DNA of 28,642 nt, taken from positions 1 through 28,642 of IMG/VR virus record IMGVR_UViG_3300021962_006357; one strand, written 5' to 3'. A program made the position numbers and the translations under genes. The notes under the pieces are model-generated. The model saw nothing but the letters and a program-made list of their open reading frames with translations, searched no databases and was not told the origin of the DNA. Shown here piece after piece: positions 1 through 7,191 of this stretch. The first letter of the stretch is position 1, and each line of letters begins with the position of its first letter. The stretch comes from a virus.

Positions 1-1170
1 CCTACACCTATTTACACACACCCTAATGCTGACTGGGTATGGTCATCTATCTCTGAAGGTGGCTCTGCTATCTATGCTGCTGGTTACCTTGGCGGTAACT
101 CCGCCATCTACAAGTTTGTTTTAACTACTGCTACTGCTGGTGTTATGCCTACCCTGACATCAGGGATTGTAGCAGCACAACTACCCATTGGGGAGATAGT
201 TCTTAAGATTGAGTCATACCTTGGTTACTTGATGATTGGTACCAATAAGGGTATGCGTGTGGCTAGTATCTCAGATACAACTGGTGACTTGTCCTATGGT
301 CCGTTGATATTTGAAGACACTAATGGTGTCTATGACTTTGCATTCCGCGATAAATATGTCTGGGCAACTGGTACAATTGGTACATCTCCTGGACTATATC
401 GCATTGACCTAGGCACAGAGATTGAATCTCTACGCTTTGCCTATGCCAAAGATACTTACCTCAGTACTGCTACTGGCTATGCTACTAGCGTAGATTTTAT
501 AGGTAATAGCAATCAACTAGCCTTTACTACATCAGGCAGTAATGGCATAGCCATTCAATCAACTACAGTCTTAGCATCATCTGGCTCTATAACTACAGGT
601 AAAATTAGATTCTCTACTTTAGAGCCTAAGAACTACAAACGTCTTATTGGACGCGGTACATTTACATCTGGTGAGTTTACACTGTCATCTCTTGCTACAG
701 ATGAGAATGGTACTGAAACACAGTATGACCACATCACTTACAACTCAGGTGTAGGTGCAGTAGAAGTAACTACATCTCAGCCTGAAGTAGCACAAGAGTT
801 CCTAGCATACAAGTTTACACTTAGCCGTGATACAACTACTACAACTGCTGGTCCTACCTTTAAGGGATACCAAGCCAAGGCAACCATTGCATCTCCGCGC
901 AATAGAGTCATTCGTTTTCCTGTCTACTGTTTTGATATTGAAACAGACAGGTTTAATACTGTAGTTGGCTATGAGGGTAGAGCATATGCTCGTATCCAAT
1001 TGCTAGAAGAGATTGAAAAGACAGGCGATGTTCTGACTTGGCAAGACTTGACAACAGGAGAATCACGACAGGCAGTAATCGAACAAGTTACATTCACCCG
1101 TATGACACCGCCCGATAAACGCTTTGATGGTTTTGGTGGCATCATAGAGATAACCGTAAGGACAGTATAA
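1..1170 (+). CDS. Tail-associated structural protein, 3' part (5' end outside window)
   Basis: The frame is open from base 1, so the gene begins upstream; the ATG at 145 is internal. The visible ~389 residues are rich in Gly, Thr, Ser and Tyr with short repeating strands (GYLGG, GTNKGM, ATGTIG, GSNGIA), which suggests a beta-rich, possibly propeller-like fold. The last ~80 residues (ARIQLLEEIEKTGD ... FDGFGGIIEITVRTV) form a separate compact module like those closing distal-tail or baseplate proteins. It lies directly before the lysis cassette, where many phages of Gram-positive hosts end their tail genes. Structural role is fairly likely; the exact tail component is not recognised. Confidence 0.6.
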   Translation, partial: PTPIYTHPNADWVWSSISEGGSAIYAAGYLGGNSAIYKFVLTTATAGVMPTLTSGIVAAQLPIGEIVLKIESYLGYLMIGTNKGMRVASISDTTGDLSYGPLIFEDTNGVYDFAFRDKYVWATGTIGTSPGLYRIDLGTEIESLRFAYAKDTYLSTATGYATSVDFIGNSNQLAFTTSGSNGIAIQSTTVLASSGSITTGKIRFSTLEPKNYKRLIGRGTFTSGEFTLSSLATDENGTETQYDHITYNSGVGAVEVTTSQPEVAQEFLAYKFTLSRDTTTTTAGPTFKGYQAKATIASPRNRVIRFPVYCFDIETDRFNTVVGYEGRAYARIQLLEEIEKTGDVLTWQDLTTGESRQAVIEQVTFTRMTPPDKRFDGFGGIIEITVRTV

Positions 1171-1367
1171 TGAGCGCGGTAGATTGGGCAGCATTAATAG
1201 TATCCGTATCAGCAATTGGCGCAGCATTTGCTGGAGCAGTTCGATGGATGGTTAAGCATTACTTATTTGAATTAAAAACAAACGGGGGCAGTTCAGTCAA
1301 AGACCAAGTTAATAGATTAGAGGCCCGTGTTGACCAGATTTATGTCTTATTATGTGAGAAAAACTAA
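1170..1367 (+). CDS. Small membrane protein with coiled-coil tail (candidate holin or antiholin)
   Basis: 65 residues. One N-terminal membrane segment (about residues 6-28, [23 protein letters not shown]) is followed by a charged, coiled-coil-like C-terminus ([18 protein letters not shown]). The start overlaps the previous stop as TAATG, and AAGGA sits 7 bases upstream, so translation is probably coupled. One transmembrane helix plus a coiled coil beside an endolysin suits a class III-type holin or a holin partner, but sequence alone does not settle this. The 3' end overlaps the following gene. Confidence 0.6.
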   Translation: MSAVDWAALIVSVSAIGAAFAGAVRWMVKHYLFELKTNGGSSVKDQVNRLEARVDQIYVLLCEKN

Positions 1368-2961
1368 AACACTTGTTGCTTTCTTCATAGTAGTAGGAAC
1401 TTGTTTTTATTTACCATCTGCATCTGCAACTCCACAAGAGTTGATGGTCAGGGATGTAACAATCATCTGTTCAAATCCTGCTGGTGAAATCCATAGTGCA
1501 CTCACAGGTTGGGATGCAGACAACTCTTATTTTAATGGCAAAGGTGACATAGCAAGATTGTTTTGCGAAGGTGGATTTATTGGTGAGTGGACCACTTACA
1601 TAAGTGATAACTACTCAGGACCTGGACGATTCTACAATAGTGGTGTTGTCCCTACTCCTGAACCCACTCCCGAACCTACTCCAACACCTACCCCAACACC
1701 TACTCCAACTCCCACACCAGAACCTACTCCCGCGCCTACTCCCTCGCCTACGCCTACTCCAGAGCCAACACCAACACCCATTCTAACCCCAGAGCCAACA
1801 CCGATTCCTACTCCCACACCTGCACCCGAACCAACACCAACGCCAACACCGCCTCCAACTCCTGTAGATACTGAGGCTGTAAGGCAAGCAGCAGAGGCTG
1901 CATTAGCAGCAGTTAACGCAGCACAAGCAGCCCAAGCAGAGGCAGCAAGAGTGGCAGCAGAGGTAGCAGAGGCTGCAAGGGTGGCAGAATATAATGCCCA
2001 GCAAATTGCATCGGCAAGAGCAGCGATAGCAGCAGAGGCTGCAAGGAAAGCGGAAGAAGAAAGAATTGCTAACGCAAAACCTAAAGAAGTAGCGGAACCA
2101 CCACCGACAGCAGTAGAACCGCCACCGCCAGCCAAAGAACCCGAACCAGTCGAGCCACCTGTGGCCCAACCACCTGTTGCTGAACCTGAACCCCCTGCTG
2201 CCGAGCCAGAGCCTCCTGTAGTAGAGCCTGAACCGCCTGTTGCAATCCCTGACCCTGAGGGTTCAATTGGTCAGCCTCCAGCGGAAGAACCTCCTGTTCC
2301 AATAGAGGAACCACCTGTGGTTGAACCTCCATTAGAGCCTGCCCCTGAGCCTGTACCACCCGCGCCAGAACCTAATCCTGAGCCACCTAAACCTGAACCT
2401 CTTCAACCTGAACCGCCCGTCGTAGCACCAATAGCACCCGAACCTCCTGTTATAGCACCTGAACCACCTGCTGTTGTAACTGCAACCTCTACACCTGCAG
2501 AAGTACAAGCAGTCGTTACTGAGATTATAGCACAGTCACAAGGTGCACCCATTAGTGCACAGACCGTAGCAGATGCTGGACTTACCTTAGCAGCCCTGCC
2601 ACCTGATACACCTATTGAGGTGCGTACAGATGAGGCAGGCAATGAAGTTGTTATTACTGCAGAGGTAGCAATTGCTCTGGTTCTCCTTGAGAATCCAGCA
2701 GAACTAATTGCAGAAATCTTTAGTGACCCAGCCCAAGCCTTACTTGCTATTGCAAGTGTAGGTGCTGATATGTCAGAAGAAGAACGAGACGAATCAGAAA
2801 AAATTATTGTTGCCTCCGTTATTGTTGGACAAATTGCTACTGGTGCAGCAACTTTGGCGGCATCTACTACCACTACTAGAACCCCCTCTAGTGGTGGGAC
2901 CTCCTCTGGCGGCGGTGCTGCCAGTAGAGAATCTAAAACCGTAAGGAGACGCAAGCCGTGA
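1327..2961 (+). CDS. Secreted proline-rich / alanine-helical protein in the lysis cassette
   Basis: Up to 544 residues. The N-terminus has a signal peptide: KTK, then a hydrophobic core ([15 protein letters not shown]) and a likely SASA cleavage site. Domains in order are a short two-cysteine globular part (to about residue 105), a Pro-Thr repeat stalk, an Ala/Glu-rich helical stretch (about 180-250), a long Pro-Glu stalk (about 255-390), a more ordered part (about 395-510) and a Ser/Gly/Thr tail ending in SKTVRRRKP. The start is uncertain: TTAGAGG (1317-1323) fits TTG 1330 or GTG 1327 better than ATG 1342, yet ATG 1342 begins a tidy signal peptide. Stalk proteins of this kind span cell walls or attach to virions; the function is not recognised. 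Confidence 0.7.
   Translation: MLTRFMSYYVRKTKTLVAFFIVVGTCFYLPSASATPQELMVRDVTIICSNPAGEIHSALTGWDADNSYFNGKGDIARLFCEGGFIGEWTTYISDNYSGPGRFYNSGVVPTPEPTPEPTPTPTPTPTPTPTPEPTPAPTPSPTPTPEPTPTPILTPEPTPIPTPTPAPEPTPTPTPPPTPVDTEAVRQAAEAALAAVNAAQAAQAEAARVAAEVAEAARVAEYNAQQIASARAAIAAEAARKAEEERIANAKPKEVAEPPPTAVEPPPPAKEPEPVEPPVAQPPVAEPEPPAAEPEPPVVEPEPPVAIPDPEGSIGQPPAEEPPVPIEEPPVVEPPLEPAPEPVPPAPEPNPEPPKPEPLQPEPPVVAPIAPEPPVIAPEPPAVVTATSTPAEVQAVVTEIIAQSQGAPISAQTVADAGLTLAALPPDTPIEVRTDEAGNEVVITAEVAIALVLLENPAELIAEIFSDPAQALLAIASVGADMSEEERDESEKIIVASVIVGQIATGAATLAASTTTTRTPSSGGTSSGGGAASRESKTVRRRKP
1651..1863 (+). repeat. Degenerate Pro-Thr/Pro-Glu hexamer array in the secreted protein gene
   Basis: About 35 hexamers of the type CC(N)AC(N) or CC(N)GA(A/G). 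Protein-level regularity is high while third bases vary, so the repeat is old or selected at protein level. Confidence 0.8.
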
Positions 2962-3125
2962 ACTTTTTTAGAGATATGTTAGAGCAGTGCTGGACCCTGT
3001 TGGGTATGGGTATTGCTTGGGTCGTCCTTGACGGCTCAGCCAAGACAGTAGTGGGCTATGCCATCGTAGGTACCCTTCTTGTTTGGGCTATTACTTATCC
3101 ACTACGCAATCCAAAGGATGAGTAA
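2958..3125 (+). CDS. Small two-helix membrane protein (candidate holin)
   Basis: 55 residues from GTG at 2958, overlapping the previous stop by 4 bases (GTGA). AAGGAG at 2943-2948 lies 9 bases upstream, a good ribosome-binding site. There are two hydrophobic segments, [13 protein letters not shown] (about 13-25) and [19 protein letters not shown] (about 31-49), with a charged C-terminus (RNPKDE). Size, topology and position two genes before the endolysin fit a class II holin. The next gene starts on the stop codon (TAATG), so the cassette is translationally chained. Confidence 0.65.
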   Translation: MNFFRDMLEQCWTLLGMGIAWVVLDGSAKTVVGYAIVGTLLVWAITYPLRNPKDE

Positions 3126-3370
3126 TGGTCAGCAGTGTATGGAACATACTTGCTCGGATAATTGCAGTCTTTGCAGCATCAGGGCTATCGGTGATAGGTG
3201 CGGGTGCGGTTGTGGGAATCTCAACAGCCAAGGCTGTGGTACTTGCGGGTACTCTGGGAGTTGCAACTGTTGTTGAACGCCTTGCAAGAGGCTTCCTTGA
3301 TGATGGTAAATTAACTATAACAGAAATCAATGCAGCCTTTACAAAGGTTGATAAGAGAGCGAGTGAGTAA
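3125..3370 (+). CDS. Small membrane protein (candidate holin)
   Basis: 81 residues. The first ~50 are hydrophobic and Gly/Ala-rich, with two possible membrane helices (about 8-28 and 34-50). A charged tail follows (ERLARGFLDDGKLTITEINAAFTKVDKRASE) whose DDGKLTITEIN resembles an EF-hand-like turn often seen in holins of actinobacterial phages. Both ends share bases with neighbours as TAATG, and the next gene is the endolysin. I regard this and the 55-residue protein upstream as the best holin candidates, without being able to tell holin from antiholin. Confidence 0.65.
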   Translation: MVSSVWNILARIIAVFAASGLSVIGAGAVVGISTAKAVVLAGTLGVATVVERLARGFLDDGKLTITEINAAFTKVDKRASE

Positions 3371-3879
3371 TGGGACAACGTAACGACTTCATCAAGATGG
3401 CACGAGAACAACTCGGAGTCATCGAAGGTCCTAAAGAAAATGAAACTAAATACGGTGCCTTTACCAAGGCTAACTTTCAACCTTGGTGTGGGTCATTTGT
3501 GAACTGGTGCGCTAACGAGGTGGGCTTGAAAATTCCTTCTTGTGTCTACACCCCAGCAGGTGCCAATGCCTTTATCAAGAAAGACCAGTGGGAGAAGCCA
3601 GAAAATGCTACCCCACTGCCAGGAGATATAGTGTTCTTCGACTTCCCAAATGATGGAGTTGACCGTATTTCCCACGTTGGAATCGTCGTCCGTGACAACG
3701 GCGATGGTACAGTTATCTGCATCGAGGGCAACACTGCCCCTGATAAAAAAGGTGACCAACGCAACGGAGGGCAAGTCTGCCTGAAGAAGCGTGCTTACAA
3801 GAAGAAGAATGGCTCAGCACTGAAGAAGTCCCTACCTGTTTTTGTTGTAGGGTTCGGTAAGCCAGTCTTCAAATCCTAA
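3370..3879 (+). CDS. CHAP-domain endolysin (NlpC/P60-type peptidoglycan hydrolase)
   Basis: 169 residues, essentially one catalytic domain. The CHAP pattern is clear: catalytic Cys40 in PWCGSFVNWC, the PLPGDIVFFDF strand (83-92), His102 in ISHVGIVV and the Glu/Asn partner in CIEGNT (117-122). CHAP enzymes cleave peptidoglycan peptides or the muramoyl-alanine amide bond. No separate wall-binding domain is visible; the basic C-terminus (KKRAYKKKNGSALKK) might bind the wall. It lacks a signal peptide, so export should depend on a holin, and small membrane proteins flank it on both sides. Confidence 0.9.
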   Translation: MGQRNDFIKMAREQLGVIEGPKENETKYGAFTKANFQPWCGSFVNWCANEVGLKIPSCVYTPAGANAFIKKDQWEKPENATPLPGDIVFFDFPNDGVDRISHVGIVVRDNGDGTVICIEGNTAPDKKGDQRNGGQVCLKKRAYKKKNGSALKKSLPVFVVGFGKPVFKS

Positions 3880-3888
3880 GGAGAACCA

Positions 3889-4080
3889 ATGAATAAAGAT
3901 AAACTCGTAGCAATTGCTGCGACATACTTCCGCGCAGCCTTTGCTGCCTGTCTAGCACTCTACCTTGCAGGAGAGACAAGCCCTAAGGCTTTCCTTTCTG
4001 CAGCAGTAGCAGCAGTGGCTGGTCCAGTCCTAAAAGCACTTGACCCTAAAGCAACTGAGTTCGGTAAGGGTTCTAAGTAA
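3889..4080 (+). CDS. Small Ala-rich membrane protein, last gene of the lysis cassette
   Basis: 63 residues starting 9 bases after the endolysin stop, with AGGAG at 3879-3883. Hydrophobic Ala/Leu-rich segments (about 7-26 and 33-48) are separated by GETSPKA and followed by a charged tail (LDPKATEFGKGSK). It resembles small holin-like proteins of actinobacterial phages but could be any accessory membrane protein. The terminator at 4104 follows at once. Confidence 0.6.
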   Translation: MNKDKLVAIAATYFRAAFAACLALYLAGETSPKAFLSAAVAAVAGPVLKALDPKATEFGKGSK

Positions 4081-4103
4081 CCTAAGTCTTAAGTAATAAA
4101 AGT

Positions 4104-4152
4104 CCCCATCATCTTGGCAACACGCCGAGGTGGTGGGGTTCTTTTTTGTTTT
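4104..4152 (+). terminator. Rho-independent terminator ending the late/lysis transcript
   Basis: A 14-bp stem (4104-4117 with 4125-4138; three G-U pairs, otherwise perfect) closes a 7-base loop and is followed by TTCTTTTTTGTTTTT. It lies 24 bases after the last lysis gene. Confidence 0.9.
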
Positions 4153-4154
4153 TG

Positions 4155-4163
4155 TGCTACACT
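4155..4163 (+). promoter_or_regulatory. Possible extended -10 promoter element for the replication operon
   Basis: TGCTACACT combines the extended TGN motif with TACACT, an actinobacterial-style -10. No good -35 is visible, because the terminator T-run occupies that place. Transcription would start near 4170 and give a ~220-base structured leader before the first gene at 4391. Weak evidence, but this is the only gap between two plus-strand operons. Confidence 0.35.
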
Positions 4164-4166
4164 TTT

Positions 4167-4369
4167 CCTACTCGCAAGAGTGGGGGCGAAACCTCAATGA
4201 AGGTTACACGAGGGAAGCATCTCTTCTACCAACCAAGATTTTTTTCTTGGGGGGTAGGGGGGCATTTCCTAAATCAGGTTGCCGAGGGTAACCTGATTAA
4301 CAACTAAATAGAATTACATAGTTCTCTCCTATCGAGTTCACTCCTGTCCTCTAGGAGAGGACTATGTAA
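4167..4369 (+). ncRNA. Hairpin-rich leader before the replication operon
   Basis: Five successive hairpins can be drawn: 4167-4184 (7 bp, GCAA tetraloop), 4190-4205 (5 bp), 4226-4257 (5 + 6 bp around a two-base mismatch, T-loop), 4272-4298 (9 bp, perfect) and 4314-4369 (17 bp with one mismatch or G-U). No open frame with a ribosome-binding site fills the space. It could be a cis-regulatory leader or a small RNA; no known riboswitch class was recognised. Confidence 0.45.
4314..4369 (+). repeat. 17-bp imperfect inverted repeat upstream of the start-associated motif (ESAS-like)
   Basis: The left arm TTACATAGTTCTCTCCT (4314-4330) and right arm AGGAGAGGACTATGTAA (4353-4369) match at 16 of 17 positions across a 22-base spacer. 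The right arm ends just before the TTTAAGACAGGGG motif. The layout matches the repeat at 5585-5642. Confidence 0.7.
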
Positions 4370-4370
4370 C

Positions 4371-4386
4371 AATTTAAGACAGGGGA
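4371..4386 (+). promoter_or_regulatory. Start-associated motif with Shine-Dalgarno, decides start at 4391
   Basis: AATTTAAGACAGGGGA, 4 bases before ATG 4391. It is a variant of the ACTTAAGACAGGAGA word found before other starts in this window; AGGGG is the ribosome-binding part. Confidence 0.65.
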
Positions 4387-4390
4387 TACG

Positions 4391-4579
4391 ATGATTAAAT
4401 TAGATGGTTATGAATTGCCAGCACATATTTCTTACTCTGCATTTACAACTTACTTAACTTGTGGCTACCAATATTACTTAGGTAGATTGCTACAAGTACC
4501 AGAAGAACCATCTATCTGGTCTGCTGGAGGCAGAGCATTCCACTTAGCAGCAGAGATGTGGGACTTAGAAAATGAGTAA
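4391..4579 (+). CDS. Cas4/AddB-like exonuclease, N-terminal fragment (split gene)
   Basis: 62 residues. This is the N-terminal part of a RecB/Cas4-family PD-(D/E)XK nuclease: SYSAFTTYLTCGYQYYLG holds the first iron-sulfur-type cysteine (Cys24), and GGRAFHLAAE (46-55) is motif I with His51. The rest of the domain, including the catalytic Asp and Lys and the other three cysteines, lies in the next frame from 4572. The 8-base overlap (ATGAGTAA) follows a run of four A (4569-4572); losing one A would fuse the frames. It may be a two-subunit enzyme, a +1 frameshifted product or a sequence error. Alone it cannot be catalytic. Confidence 0.7.
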   Translation: MIKLDGYELPAHISYSAFTTYLTCGYQYYLGRLLQVPEEPSIWSAGGRAFHLAAEMWDLENE

Positions 4580-5171
4580 TACATTCTGGGATACTGCTTG
4601 GAAAAAAGAAACAGAAGGACTTGACTTTGCTACTGCCCGAAGGGCTGGGCGTGCAACGATTGCTAACCCAAACAAAGAAGATGAAGTTTGGTGGAATACC
4701 AATGGTTCCAAATGGGTAGATAACTATATCCTTTGGCGCAAGAACAATCCTAGTTGGAAACTCTGGACCACACCACAAGGTGCCAGGGCTATCGAACTAG
4801 AACTCAACCCTGTCATCGCTGGTGTAACAGTGAAGATGTTTATTGACAGGATATTTGAGGTTGATGGTCAGTTAGTTATAGTTGACCTCAAGACTTCATC
4901 ACGCTTACCCGTATCCGACCTTCAACTAGGCTTCTACAAAGTAGGGGTTGAGATGATGCTCGGAGTAAAAGTTAATCTAGGTAACTACTGGATGTCCAGA
5001 GATTCTGGGACAGGGACAATGATTGACCTAAGTAGATATACGCAAGACACGCTGGAATATTTTGTTGATGGCTTTGACAAAGCCCGAAAGGCTGGTATAT
5101 TTCTACCGAACCTACAATCGTGCAGTTTCTGTGGACTCACAGCACACTGCCAATTCGCAAAGGAAAAATAA
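4572..5171 (+). CDS. Cas4/AddB-like exonuclease, catalytic fragment (split gene)
   Basis: 199 residues. Nuclease motifs are Glu75/Glu77 in ARAIELEL, Asp92 in FIDRIF, the Asp105-Leu-Lys107 pair in VIVDLKTS and a QxxxY-like helix (Q118, Y122). C184-x2-C187-x5-C193 at the end is the C-terminal cysteine trio typical of iron-sulfur nucleases such as Cas4 and AddB; the fourth cysteine is in the preceding fragment. Such enzymes resect DNA ends during phage recombination or replication. Its place at the head of the replication operon agrees. The next gene starts directly after the stop. Confidence 0.8.
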   Translation: MSNTFWDTAWKKETEGLDFATARRAGRATIANPNKEDEVWWNTNGSKWVDNYILWRKNNPSWKLWTTPQGARAIELELNPVIAGVTVKMFIDRIFEVDGQLVIVDLKTSSRLPVSDLQLGFYKVGVEMMLGVKVNLGNYWMSRDSGTGTMIDLSRYTQDTLEYFVDGFDKARKAGIFLPNLQSCSFCGLTAHCQFAKEK

Positions 5172-5561
5172 ATGGCAACAGATGACTATAAGTTACAGGT
5201 CTCTATTCGTTCCACTATGGCATCGAATTCAGATATGATTAACATACGTGCTAACACGGTAGAAGAACTCAGCATATTGCTAGAGGGAATCTCTGATTAC
5301 TCAACACAAATTGCAGCAACAGCAAAGATGATTACAGGTGCATACGTTGTCTCCCCTTTGGCAACCACCTCTTCAACTCCCGTCACTCAAGCAATTCCTA
5401 CTTTCGTAACAGCCCCGCAGCAGGCTCCATCAAGTACACCAACCTGCGTTCACGGAGCACGTTCCTACAAGACGGGGTTAGCCAAAGCAACGGGCAAGCC
5501 GTACGCGATGTGGGTCTGCCCGCAGCCGATGGGCGCAGACCAGTGCAAGCCAGTAAACTAA
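5172..5561 (+). CDS. Conserved-type phage protein with C-terminal zinc-knuckle pattern
   Basis: 129 residues, ATG directly after the previous stop. The first ~60 residues form a small alpha/beta unit (YKLQVSIRSTMASN...INIRANTVEELSILLEGI), followed by a Thr/Pro/Ala linker (about 62-90). The C-terminal unit has C92-x-H94 and C116-x8-C125 with a GKPYAMWVCP core, plausibly zinc-binding. An N-terminal fold, a flexible linker and a small zinc tail suggest nucleic-acid binding or recruitment, but I do not recognise the family. Confidence 0.65.
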   Translation: MATDDYKLQVSIRSTMASNSDMINIRANTVEELSILLEGISDYSTQIAATAKMITGAYVVSPLATTSSTPVTQAIPTFVTAPQQAPSSTPTCVHGARSYKTGLAKATGKPYAMWVCPQPMGADQCKPVN

Positions 5562-5584
5562 TACAGGGCATAATCGAATAAGGA

Positions 5585-5642
5585 TTGGTTAGGGAGTTAC
5601 CGATTGTCGGGGGCATTGGATGATTGGTAACTCTCTTTCCAA
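5585..5642 (+). repeat. Second 17-bp imperfect inverted repeat (ESAS-like)
   Basis: Arms at 5585-5601 (TTGGTTAGGGAGTTACC) and 5626-5642 match at 14 of 17 positions across a 24-base spacer. The right arm runs directly into CTTAAGACAGGAG. Geometry copies the repeat at 4314-4369, although the arm sequences differ. Confidence 0.65.
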
Positions 5643-5655
5643 CTTAAGACAGGAG
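5641..5655 (+). promoter_or_regulatory. Start-associated motif with Shine-Dalgarno, decides start at 5661
   Basis: AACTTAAGACAGGAG, 5 bases before ATG 5661. This is the cleanest plus-strand copy of the recurrent motif. Confidence 0.75.
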
Positions 5656-5660
5656 ATGAA

Positions 5661-5867
5661 ATGGATTTTAATACAGAAAAAAAATACTCTATGTCAGATT
5701 TCCCTATGGCTGAATTTGAAAGATTTATTCGTAATAACATAGCGTTAGAGTTGGAAAGACAAGCAACTTACGCGATGATAAGCAACGACTACAACTTTAA
5801 CGATACTGCTGTGAGGGCTAAGACTTATCATCACGCTGCTTCAATTGTCAGGCAGCAACCTGAATGA
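5661..5867 (+). CDS. Small hypothetical protein
   Basis: 68 residues, mostly helical and charged (FPMAEFERFIRNNIALELERQATYAMISNDYNFNDTAVRAKTYHHAASIV), with no signal or membrane segment. Translation is well supported by the motif and AGGAG upstream. The stop overlaps the ATPase start as ATGA, so the two are co-translated and perhaps act together, for example as a loader or accessory factor. That role is a guess. Confidence 0.6.
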   Translation: MDFNTEKKYSMSDFPMAEFERFIRNNIALELERQATYAMISNDYNFNDTAVRAKTYHHAASIVRQQPE

Positions 5868-6649
5868 GAACGCTAGTAAGAAGTGTTGGCAGGTCAGACA
5901 TAGGCGGGGAACCATTGCCCTCTGTCTTTCGTTCTTTTGAAAGTAACAAAATTATATTTCGTAGAGCAGAAGTCTCTATGTTGGCAGGAACTCCAGGTGT
6001 TGGTAAATCTACTTTAGCCCTGGCGTTGGCACTTAAGATGAAGGTGCCTAGTCTTTACATCTCAGCAGATACCAATGCACACACAATGGCTATGAGATTA
6101 GCCTCAATGATTTCAGGTAAGAATCAGACAGATGTAGAACAGTTAATGGAAAGCGACATTGGTTGGACCAAGGCTACCCTTGCTAGGGGTAACCATATTG
6201 TCTGGTCTTTTGAATCCAGTCCCACATTGCAAGACATTGATGAGGAAGTCCAAGCCTTCGAGGAACTCTGGGGTTGTCCACCTGTTGCTGTCTTTGTAGA
6301 TAACCTGATGGATGTAGCCACCGATGGTGGTGAGGAGTTCGCCTCAATGCGTGCCATTATGAAGGAGTTGAAGTATCTTGCTCGTGCAACTAATGCTGCA
6401 ATTATTGTTCTTCATCATACAAGTGAGGGTGTTATGGGAAATCCGTGCCAGCCTAGGTCTGCCCTTCAGGGTAAGGTTGCTCAACTACCTGCTCTTATCT
6501 GCACTCTTGGTGTCGTTGGTACTTCTATGGCGGTTGCTCCAGTAAAGAACAGATATGGGCGTGCCGATGCCAACGCAAACCTGACTTGTTGGCTATCATT
6601 TAACCCTGAGTTTATGTATATGGAAGACATACCAGAGAATGGCGGATAA
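5864..6649 (+). CDS. RecA/DnaB-superfamily ATPase (RepA- or helicase-like)
   Basis: 261 residues. Walker A is AGTPGVGKST (41-50), Walker B is VAVFVDNL (141-148), and IVLHHTSE (181-188) is the sensor strand; KNRYGR (228-233) could supply the arginine finger. Length and motif order fit the AAA_25/RepA and DnaB core without the N-terminal primase-binding domain. It probably unwinds or remodels DNA at forks, working with the primase encoded downstream. It could instead be a recombinase-type ATPase; a RecA-like L1/L2 layout is not evident. It overlaps neighbours as ATGA and TAATG. Confidence 0.8.
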   Translation: MRTLVRSVGRSDIGGEPLPSVFRSFESNKIIFRRAEVSMLAGTPGVGKSTLALALALKMKVPSLYISADTNAHTMAMRLASMISGKNQTDVEQLMESDIGWTKATLARGNHIVWSFESSPTLQDIDEEVQAFEELWGCPPVAVFVDNLMDVATDGGEEFASMRAIMKELKYLARATNAAIIVLHHTSEGVMGNPCQPRSALQGKVAQLPALICTLGVVGTSMAVAPVKNRYGRADANANLTCWLSFNPEFMYMEDIPENGG

Positions 6650-6846
6650 TGATTAGAGAAGAAGAAGACGATATGACACAAGAGATTCGTCAGTTCGTTG
6701 TCTTTGCAATGGATAATGAAATCAAAAAGTCTATTCAAAAGATTACAGAACTCAAGGTTGAAAGTACTAGCGAGTATCTTGATGGCGTTAATGCTGGTTT
6801 AGAACTGGCAATTAAAGCGTTACACAGGGACAAGAGTATTTCTTAA
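6649..6846 (+). CDS. Small acidic helical protein
   Basis: 65 residues, start coupled to the ATPase stop (TAATG). Very acidic start (MIREEEDD); the ATG at residue 9 (MTQEIRQ) is an alternative. The rest is two predicted helices (QFVVFAMDNEIKKSIQKITELK and LDGVNAGLELAIKALH). No recognised family. Lying between the ATPase and a resolvase-like nuclease, it is probably a replication or recombination accessory. Confidence 0.55.
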   Translation: MIREEEDDMTQEIRQFVVFAMDNEIKKSIQKITELKVESTSEYLDGVNAGLELAIKALHRDKSIS

Positions 6847-7191
6847 TTGCCATCACAGAGTAGGAAACATCGTGGATACAGAAGTCAAAAAGTCCTGGCT
6901 AACTACCTTGTTGACAACGGATTCCCATTTGCGGAATCTACAGGTGCTGGTCGTAGTGGCAGTGATATTACTGGCTGTGTTGGTATAGATTTTGAGGTAA
7001 AAGCACGGGCTGGATTTAGTCCAGCAGCAGCAATTAAACAATTAAAAGATAGAAAAAAGAAAGCACTTGGTGTTGTAGTCTTAAGACTTAATGGTCAAGG
7101 TGAGAAGTCGGTCCCCGATTGGGTCTGCTTGCTAAGGTTAGAAGATGCGGTACATCTATTAAGAGAAGCGGGATATGGTGATAAACATTGA
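6847..7191 (+). CDS. Holliday-junction-resolvase-like PD-(D/E)XK nuclease
   Basis: 114 residues from TTG directly after the previous TAA; no better start precedes the conserved N-terminus. SRKHRGYRSQKVLANYLVDNG and STGAGRSGSDITG are characteristic of small phage resolvase-like nucleases. The catalytic pattern is Asp40 in GSDI and Glu50-Val-Lys52 in FEVKAR, followed by a helix with QLKDRKK. It would resolve branched DNA before packaging. The 3' end overlaps the primase zinc-finger gene by 17 bases. GTCTTAAGAC, the core of the recurrent motif, is embedded at 7078-7087. Confidence 0.75.
   Translation: MPSQSRKHRGYRSQKVLANYLVDNGFPFAESTGAGRSGSDITGCVGIDFEVKARAGFSPAAAIKQLKDRKKKALGVVVLRLNGQGEKSVPDWVCLLRLEDAVHLLREAGYGDKH

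Noticed and set aside
1651-1863. CRISPR array
   Set aside because: The repeats are 6-bp coding units without spacers, in frame within a secreted protein; no cas genes besides a lone Cas4/AddB-like nuclease typical of phages.
1632-2954. Long minus-strand open frames opposite the proline-rich gene
   Set aside because: They are low-complexity (Gly-Val, Ala-Ser-rich) mirror images of Pro-Thr/Pro-Glu coding DNA, with no ribosome site and against the direction of the operon.
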